DNA from: Ewingella americana
Lineage (GTDB): Bacteria; Pseudomonadota; Gammaproteobacteria; Enterobacterales; Enterobacteriaceae
Direction: 5' to 3'
Length of the DNA: 64,000 nucleotides
Assembly (NCBI RefSeq): GCF_006438725.1
Contig: NZ_RCZD01000010.1
Coordinates: 62,001-126,000, forward strand
Below the pieces are notes generated by a model, which saw only the letters and a program-made list of their open reading frames with translations, had not been told where the DNA came from and searched no databases. The position numbers and the translations under genes are program-made. This document shows, one piece after another, positions 57,991 to 64,000 of the stretch (its first letter is position 1; each line of letters starts with the position of its first letter).

Positions 57991-60438
57991 CTACAACTTA
58001 ATCGGTTTGATATTCCAGATCTCGTCGGCGTACTCCTGGATGGTACGGTCAGAGGAGAAATAGCCCATATTGGCGATATTAAGCAGGGTGCGGCGGGTCC
58101 ACTCTTCGGGCTGTTTGTAGAGTTCGTCCACTTTATCCTGGGTGTCGACGTAGCTGCGGTAATCTGCCAGTACCTGGTAGTGATCGCCGAGGTTCACCAG
58201 CGTGTCGAACAGATTACTGTAGCGCTTCGGTTCGCCAGGGCTGAAAACACCGGTGGCGATCTGGGTCAGCACCTGGTGCAACTCTGGGTCCTGCTCGTAG
58301 TAGGTATGCGGGTTGTAGCCATCGCGGCGCAACTGTTCCACTTCTGGCGTCGTGTTACCGAAGATGAAGATATTCTCCTCACCAACGTGTTCGAGCATTT
58401 CGACGTTAGCACCGTCCAGCGTACCGATGGTCAGTGCACCATTTAGAGCAAACTTCATGTTACTGGTGCCTGAGGCTTCGGTACCTGCCAGAGAAATCTG
58501 CTCGGAGAGATCGGCTGCCGGAATGATCATCTGTGCCAGACTGACGCTGTAGTTTGGAATAAACACCACTTTGAGCTTATCGCGCACGCGCGGATCGTCA
58601 TTGACGACGGTGGCGACGTCGTTGATCAGCCGAATGATCTGCTTGGCGGCGTAATAAGCCGATGCCGCTTTACCGGCGAAAATGACGGTGCGCGGCACCC
58701 AGCCTGCATCCGGCTCTTCAATAATGCGGTTATAGCGGGTGATCACATGCAGTACGTTCATCAGTTGACGTTTGTACTCGTGAATGCGTTTGATCTGCAC
58801 ATCGAACAGGCTTTTCGGGTCCACCACCACGTCAAGTTTCTGTGCGATATAAACCGCCAGACGCTTTTTGTTCTCAAACTTAGCCTTGCGCAGCGCCTCA
58901 AGGAAACTGGGGTAATCGATATTCTGTTTCAACTCTTCAAGCTGGCTCAGGTCAGTACGCCAATGGTGGCCGATGGCATCATCCAGCACTTTCGACAGCG
59001 GTTTGTTGGCCAGACCCAGCCAGCGACGTGGCGTCACGCCGTTGGTTTTGTTGCAGAAGCGATCGGGATACACTTTGGCAAAATCGGCAAACAGCGATTG
59101 CACCATCAATTCGGAATGCAGCGCCGACACGCCGTTGACTTTATGACTGGCAATCACCGCCAGCCAGGCCATACGCACCTTGCGGCCATGCTCTTCATCG
59201 ATAATCGACACGCGCGACAAAATCCCGCTGTCATTCGGCACTTTCACCGCCACCTCTTTAAGGAAGTGATCGTTAATCTGGAAGATGATTTCGAGATGGC
59301 GCGGCAAAATTTTACCGATCATATCCACCGGCCAGGTCTCCAGCGCTTCACTCATCAAGGTATGGTTGGTGTAGGAGAAAACTTTGCTCACCGTGTCCCA
59401 GGCTTTATCCCAGTCGAATTTATGCTCGTCGATCAACAGCCGCATCAGTTCAGGAATGGAAAGGACCGGGTGCGTATCATTGAGATGAATGGCGGTTTTA
59501 TCGGCCAGGTTTTCATAGGTATGGTGGGTGACGTAATGGCGGTTGAGAATGTCCTGCACGGTGGCAGAGACCAGGAAATACTCCTGACGCAGGCGCAGCT
59601 CGCGGCCTGAGTAGGTGGAGTCATCCGGGTAAAGTACCCGCGATACGTTCTCAGAGTGGTTTTTATCTTCTACCGCCGCAAAGTAATCACCCTGATTGAA
59701 CTTACCGAGGTTGATTTCGTTACTGGCCTGCGCGCCCCACAGCCGCAGCGTGTTGGTGGCATCAGTGTCAAAACCGGGAATGATTTGGTCGTAGGCACAG
59801 GCAATGACTTCTTCGGTTTCCAGCCAGCGGGTTTTGCTCCCTTCGTGCTGCAGACGGCCGCCGAAACGCACTTTGTAGCGGGTGTTATGGCGCTGGAACT
59901 CCCACGGGTTACCGTATTCCAGCCAGTAATCTGGCGACTCCATCTGCTGGCCGTTAATAATATTTTGCGCAAACATACCGTATTCGTAACGGATGCCGTA
60001 ACCGCGCCCGGGCAACGCCAGCGTTGCCAGCGAATCAAGGAAACAGGCCGCCAGGCGCCCCAGACCGCCGTTGCCGAGGCCTGGGTCGTTCTCTTCGACA
60101 ATCAGTTCCTCAAGGTCAAAACCCATCTCATCGAGTGCCTGTTTGATGTCATCATAAATGCCCATCGACAGCAGGGAATTCGACAGCGTGCGGCCAATCA
60201 GAAACTCCATCGACAAATAATAAACCTGCCGGACATCCTGTGAGGTCTGGGCGCGGTTGGAGCGCAACCAGCGTTCCACCATGCGGTCACGTACGGCAAA
60301 CAACGTGGCATTCAGCCAATCATGCTGAGTGGCAATAGAGGGATCTTTACCGATGATAAACATCAGTTTGTAGGCAATGGAGTGTTTCAGCGCTTCAACA
60401 CTGACGGTCGGCGAAGTGTAATTAAACGGTGAAGTCAT
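57991..60438 (-). CDS. glgP: glycogen phosphorylase GlgP
   Basis: 815-aa GT35 phosphorylase releasing glucose-1-P from glycogen. The PLP-lysine region is [40 protein letters not shown] forms the active-site loop. It is distinguished from malP by operon context with glgA and glgC. It is last of the glg genes here, 55 bases after glgA. Confidence 0.97.
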   Translation of the reverse strand: MTSPFNYTSPTVSVEALKHSIAYKLMFIIGKDPSIATQHDWLNATLFAVRDRMVERWLRSNRAQTSQDVRQVYYLSMEFLIGRTLSNSLLSMGIYDDIKQALDEMGFDLEELIVEENDPGLGNGGLGRLAACFLDSLATLALPGRGYGIRYEYGMFAQNIINGQQMESPDYWLEYGNPWEFQRHNTRYKVRFGGRLQHEGSKTRWLETEEVIACAYDQIIPGFDTDATNTLRLWGAQASNEINLGKFNQGDYFAAVEDKNHSENVSRVLYPDDSTYSGRELRLRQEYFLVSATVQDILNRHYVTHHTYENLADKTAIHLNDTHPVLSIPELMRLLIDEHKFDWDKAWDTVSKVFSYTNHTLMSEALETWPVDMIGKILPRHLEIIFQINDHFLKEVAVKVPNDSGILSRVSIIDEEHGRKVRMAWLAVIASHKVNGVSALHSELMVQSLFADFAKVYPDRFCNKTNGVTPRRWLGLANKPLSKVLDDAIGHHWRTDLSQLEELKQNIDYPSFLEALRKAKFENKKRLAVYIAQKLDVVVDPKSLFDVQIKRIHEYKRQLMNVLHVITRYNRIIEEPDAGWVPRTVIFAGKAASAYYAAKQIIRLINDVATVVNDDPRVRDKLKVVFIPNYSVSLAQMIIPAADLSEQISLAGTEASGTSNMKFALNGALTIGTLDGANVEMLEHVGEENIFIFGNTTPEVEQLRRDGYNPHTYYEQDPELHQVLTQIATGVFSPGEPKRYSNLFDTLVNLGDHYQVLADYRSYVDTQDKVDELYKQPEEWTRRTLLNIANMGYFSSDRTIQEYADEIWNIKPIKL

Positions 60439-60493
60439 AGCGTTGCGTTCCCAATCAAGTAATGCCGCTTAGCAGCTCTCATGACAACAAGCA

Positions 60494-61930
60494 TCACGAC
60501 AGCAAGCGTTGATAAAGTGACAGGTAGGCCTGAGCCGCTACCTGCCAGCCGAAGTCGATACCCATGGCGTGATGCTGTACATGGCGCCAGTGCTTTGGCC
60601 TGCTCCACAATACAAACGCCCGGCGAATGGCGCTACCCAAAGATTTGCCGTTAGCCTCTTCGAAAACGAATCCACTGGCGGTGCCGTCGGCCAGATTTTC
60701 CAGCGCGCAGTCCACCACCGTATCGGCCAGCCCGCCAGTACGTCGAACCAGTGGCAAGGTGCCGTACTTCAGACCATAAAGCTGCGTCAGGCCGCAGGGC
60801 TCAAAGCGGCTTGGCACCATGATGACATCCGCACCACCGATAATGCGGTGCGAGAACGACTCGTGATAGCCAAGTTGTACGCCCACCTGCCCTGGGTTAT
60901 CTGCCGCTGCGGCCAGAAATGCCTGTTGTAATACCGCGTCACCGGCGCCGAGCAGCGCCAGTTGGCCACCACGCTCCAGCAAGTCCGGCAGCGCTTCCAG
61001 CACCAGATCCAGCCCTTTTTGATGGGTCAAACGGCTCACCACGGCGAACACCAGCCGCGAGTCATCCACATCCAGCCCCATTGCGCGTTGCAGATAGGCT
61101 TTATTGATCATCTTGGAACGCAGGTCATCTGCGTCGTAGCGAGCCGACAGCAATACGTCATCACGCGGCTGCCAGATAGCATCATCGACGCCGTTGAGGA
61201 TCCCCGTCAGGCGGCCTTCCCGCTGTCGTTCGAGCAGCAAAGCTTCCATCCCATACCCAAATTCAGGGCGGGTGATCTCTTTGGCATAGGTCGGGCTGAC
61301 GGTGGTGATATGGTCCGAATAAAATAGCCCGGCTTTCAGATAAGAGATCTGCCCATAGAACTCCAGACCGTACATCTGGAAGAACTCAAACGGGATCTGC
61401 AAATGCTGTAAATGGTAACCGTCGAACAACCCCTGAAATGCCAGATTGTGTACGGTGAAGACGGTTTTGACCGGAATATGGCGCGCGCGTACATAAGCCG
61501 ACGTCAGCCCAGCGTGCCAGTCATGCGAGTGAAGAATGTCGGGTTTCCACATTGCGTCGAAACCATTGCCCAGTTCTGCGGCCATCCAGCTCAGCAGGGC
61601 GAAACGCAGATGGTTATCCGGGTAAGCGTAAGAAGACTGATCGTGATACGGGCTGCCGGGGCGGTCATACAGTCCTGGTACATCAATAATATAAATACCC
61701 ACGCCCTGAAAAACGCCATAGCGCAGCGTTACGTGCCCGGCGAAGGTATCAAGGTGGCCAACAACCTGCGTCTCTCCGATGCCTCGTTTAATATCGGGGA
61801 AGGCTGGGATCAGTACACGTACGTCTGTCCCCCCCGCTATTTGAGCAGCGGGAAGCGCACCCGCGACGTCAGCGAGTCCCCCGGTTTTTAACAAGGGAAA
61901 CAGCTCTGAACAAACATGTAAAACCTGCAT
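60494..61930 (-). CDS. glgA: glycogen synthase GlgA
   Basis: 478-aa GT5 enzyme that extends alpha-1,4-glucan using ADP-glucose from GlgC. The ADP-glucose-binding motif KTGGLADV is near residue 15, and the C-terminal [19 protein letters not shown] is diagnostic. The start at 61930 (MQVLHVCSE) has AGGAG five bases upstream; a further in-frame ATG at 61975 adds a tail absent from the family. The spacer before it (from glgC) is 260 bases and contains an ERIC element. Confidence 0.97.
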   Translation of the reverse strand: MQVLHVCSELFPLLKTGGLADVAGALPAAQIAGGTDVRVLIPAFPDIKRGIGETQVVGHLDTFAGHVTLRYGVFQGVGIYIIDVPGLYDRPGSPYHDQSSYAYPDNHLRFALLSWMAAELGNGFDAMWKPDILHSHDWHAGLTSAYVRARHIPVKTVFTVHNLAFQGLFDGYHLQHLQIPFEFFQMYGLEFYGQISYLKAGLFYSDHITTVSPTYAKEITRPEFGYGMEALLLERQREGRLTGILNGVDDAIWQPRDDVLLSARYDADDLRSKMINKAYLQRAMGLDVDDSRLVFAVVSRLTHQKGLDLVLEALPDLLERGGQLALLGAGDAVLQQAFLAAAADNPGQVGVQLGYHESFSHRIIGGADVIMVPSRFEPCGLTQLYGLKYGTLPLVRRTGGLADTVVDCALENLADGTASGFVFEEANGKSLGSAIRRAFVLWSRPKHWRHVQHHAMGIDFGWQVAAQAYLSLYQRLLS

Positions 61931-62076
61931 TCGCGCTCCTGAATTATCACCGCCATCACGGGATAAAAACCGCAATGGCGAGTAAATATTATCGGGGCAG
62001 ACGTCAACAATCTCCCTGTTGCACCGTCCCGGACCACTTTCATTCCGAGTTATCTCGTTTTCAATTTCTCACAGAC

Positions 62077-62191
62077 ATACCCAAGTCATTGGCGTTGTGG
62101 CAAGGCGGCAAACGAGTGAATTCCGATGAGCTTACACAGGTAAGTGATTCGGATTCGCGAATGCAGCCACGGCTTCAAGGACGTCGGGTAT
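62077..62191. repeat. ERIC element between glgC and glgA, touching the glgC stop codon
   Basis: ATACCC (62077-62082) and GGGTAT (62186-62191) are ERIC ends. The core GCAAGGCGGCAAACGAGTGA, GATGAGCTTACACAGGTAAG, and GCAGCCACGGCTTCAAGGAC follow the ERIC consensus. It is 115 bases long. The last base is the first base of the complement of the glgC TAA codon (62191-62193). Confidence 0.88.
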
Positions 62192-63468
62192 TACAATTTT
62201 GCCAACATCGCCCGGGTGACTAACACTACGCCGTCCTCTGAGCGGTAAAAACGTTTACTGTCTTCATCGGCGTTTTCGCCGATCACCATGCCTTCGGGAA
62301 TGTGACAGGCACGGTCGATCACACATTTACGTAAGCGGCATGAACGGCCAATGTTGACGTCCGGCAATAAGATGGTCGAATCAATATTGCAAAACGAGTT
62401 CACCCTCACGCGCGGAAACAGCACGGCATTGACCACCACCGACCCGGAAACGATGCAGCCACCGGCCACCAGAGAGTTCATGGTCATGCCGTGACTACCG
62501 GAGCGGTCCTGCACAAACTTGGCGGGCGGCAGCGGTTCCATATGAGTACGGATGGGCCACGAGCGGTCGTACATATCCAGTTCCGGCGTGACTGACGCCA
62601 GATCCAGATTCGCCTTCCAGTACGCATCGAGCGTCCCGACATCGCGCCAGTACGGCGGTAATTCCGTGTTTTGCGTTACGCAGGACAAGCTGAAAGGATG
62701 AGCCCAGGCCACACCTTCGGCGGTGATTTTCGGCAGCAAATCTTTGCCGAAATCGTGGCTGGAATCCTCCTTGGACATATCCTCTTCGAGCAGGCGGAAC
62801 AGGTAGTCAGCATTAAAAATGTAGACCCCCATGCTCGCCAGCGCCATGTCCGGCTGACCGGGAATGCAAGGTGGGTTCTGCGGTTTCTCAAGGAAGCTGT
62901 TGATTTGATAGTCTTCGCCAACATCCATCACACCAAACTCACTGGCTTCCGCCAGCGGCACGGCGAGGCAGGCGACGGTACATTCCCCTCCCTTTTGCAC
63001 GTGATCCACCAACATGCGCGAGTAATCCATCTTGTAGATGTGATCCCCGGCGAGGATCACCACGTACTCGGCCTCATAGCGGCGGATGATATCCAGATTC
63101 TGATAGACAGCATCGGCGGTGCCTTTGTACCAATGTTCGGTGCTTTGGCGCTGCTGGGCGGGCAGTAAATCGACAAATTCGTTCATCTCTTCATTAAGAA
63201 ATGACCAGCCACGTTGAATATGTTGAACTAGCGTATGTGACTGATATTGCGTAATAACGCCGATGCGGCGAATGCCCGAATTCAGGCAGTTCGACAGCGC
63301 AAAGTCGATGATGCGGAACTTGCCGCCAAAATGAACCGCAGGCTTGGCGCGGGTAGCGGTTAAATCCTTAAGACGTGAACCCCGACCACCGGCCAGGATC
63401 AGCGCGACGGATTTAAGAGGTAACTGTCTGGCCAGCATTACCGGATCTCTGTTTTCTGTTTTATTCAT
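62191..63468 (-). CDS. glgC: glucose-1-phosphate adenylyltransferase GlgC
   Basis: 425-aa ADP-glucose pyrophosphorylase (E. coli 431 aa), the committed and allosterically controlled step of glycogen synthesis. [20 protein letters not shown] is the nucleotide-binding start, and substrate/activator regions [19 protein letters not shown] and [10 protein letters not shown] follow. The C-terminal part has left-handed beta-helix repeats ([16 protein letters not shown]...). It is downstream of glgX (51 bases) and upstream of glgA. Confidence 0.97.
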   Translation of the reverse strand: MNKTENRDPVMLARQLPLKSVALILAGGRGSRLKDLTATRAKPAVHFGGKFRIIDFALSNCLNSGIRRIGVITQYQSHTLVQHIQRGWSFLNEEMNEFVDLLPAQQRQSTEHWYKGTADAVYQNLDIIRRYEAEYVVILAGDHIYKMDYSRMLVDHVQKGGECTVACLAVPLAEASEFGVMDVGEDYQINSFLEKPQNPPCIPGQPDMALASMGVYIFNADYLFRLLEEDMSKEDSSHDFGKDLLPKITAEGVAWAHPFSLSCVTQNTELPPYWRDVGTLDAYWKANLDLASVTPELDMYDRSWPIRTHMEPLPPAKFVQDRSGSHGMTMNSLVAGGCIVSGSVVVNAVLFPRVRVNSFCNIDSTILLPDVNIGRSCRLRKCVIDRACHIPEGMVIGENADEDSKRFYRSEDGVVLVTRAMLAKL

Positions 63469-63519
63469 GGCTGACTCCTTGCATCACTCTGCTGACATTC
63501 CTGCATGCGTGCGGTGTTG

Positions 63520-64000
63520 TTATTCATGGCAATGGAGCACGCAGAGGGTTTTTGCTGCGGCACGCCAGGTCGAACCGTCCCTGACACGCTGGGGTTCTTC
63601 TCCAAACAGCACCGAATTAAACGGGGCAACCGGCTCCCAGCGGCCTTGTGGCAGTTGCATATCGACATCGCTGAGCGAGGCGTTCAACACCAGCAACCAG
63701 CGGCCAGAAAGGCGGATTTGCAGCCATTGCTGCGGTCCGTGCTCCCAACTGGCCGCCTGCATCGGCTGGCCCTGCGCATCCAGCCACTCGACATCATTAC
63801 CCTCGCCGCGCCACCATTGGTTTTGCGTCAGCGCGGGAATTTTTTTGCGCAGTGCAACCAGCGCCGCCACGTAAGCCGTCAGGTTGTCATCGGCGCTGTT
63901 CCAGTCGAGCCAGGTCAGCGCGTTGTCCTGACAATAGGCATTGTTGTTGCCCTGCTGGCTGTTGCCATGTTCGTCACCGGCCAGCAGCATCGGGGTGCCC
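63520..64000 (-). CDS. glgX: glycogen debranching enzyme GlgX, C-terminal part (cut by window edge)
   Basis: The frame is open to the right edge and ends at 63520. It starts within GTPMLLAGDEHGNSQQGNNN, a GH13 segment of GlgX, and continues AYCQDNALTWLDWNSA and LTAYVAALVALRKKIPAL before a C-terminal beta domain. Isoamylase-type GlgX removes short phosphorylase-limit branches. The ATG at 63990 is an internal Met, not the start. The rest of the gene, and probably glgB, lie outside the window. Confidence 0.93.
   Translation of the reverse strand, partial: GTPMLLAGDEHGNSQQGNNNAYCQDNALTWLDWNSADDNLTAYVAALVALRKKIPALTQNQWWRGEGNDVEWLDAQGQPMQAASWEHGPQQWLQIRLSGRWLLVLNASLSDVDMQLPQGRWEPVAPFNSVLFGEEPQRVRDGSTWRAAAKTLCVLHCHE

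Overview
The window is a chromosomal segment of a gammaproteobacterium of the order Enterobacterales. The backbone follows the gene order of the Escherichia coli 75-77 minute region: hofM, mrcA, nudE, igaA, yrfG, hslRO, pckA, envZ-ompR, greB, tex, feoABC, bioH, gntX, nfuA, malQP, glp genes, glgPACX. Protein-level resemblance is very high (OmpR differs by only a couple of residues from my memory of the E. coli protein). The ERIC-family repeats and the added cassettes point to the Serratia/Rahnella/Yersinia side of the order rather than Escherichia. I do not assign genus or species.

Layout. 1-8.2 kb: cell wall and envelope stress (partial hofM, PBP1A, NudE, IgaA) plus a phosphatase and heat-shock genes hslR and hslO. 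8.5-12.8 kb: gluconeogenic pckA, a dense palindromic non-coding element, then envZ-ompR on the minus strand. 13.4-18.5 kb: a four-gene chaperone-usher fimbrial operon lodged between ompR and greB. 18.6-24.8 kb: greB, tex and feoABC with a Fur-box-like site. 24.8-33.8 kb: a complete malonate decarboxylase set, mdcABCDEFGH on the minus strand with mdcR convergent to it and overlapping feoC. An unrecognised ORF sits between mdcR and mdcH. 34.1-41.4 kb: a small DUF1471 secreted protein, bioH, gntX, nfuA, malQ and malP. 41.8-48.7 kb: a complete L-ascorbate regulon (ulaABCDEF divergent from ulaG, then ulaR) where E. coli carries malT and rtc. 48.8-57.9 kb: glpE, then a 5 kb insertion (Cys/Met PLP enzyme plus a transporter, aldolase and regulator-kinase operon), then glpG, glpR and glpD. 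58.0-64.0 kb: glgP, glgA, glgC and the 3' end of glgX.

Functionally, the window combines central and storage carbohydrate metabolism (glycogen, maltodextrin, glycerol-3-phosphate, PEP carboxykinase) with accessory carbon modules (malonate, ascorbate, an unidentified sugar or sugar acid). These accessory modules and the fimbrial operon are placed between conserved backbone genes. All genes appear intact; only the two at the window edges are cut.

The least explained sequence is non-coding. The pckA-envZ gap holds about 510 bp of nested inverted repeats, including two 25-bp perfect inverted repeats about 430 bp apart, a 28-bp perfect palindrome and two TTTGAA tracts. One of several ERIC-family repeats carries an insert with two perfect 20-bp palindromes. 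All functional assignments rest on reading the translations and on remembered families; no database search was run.
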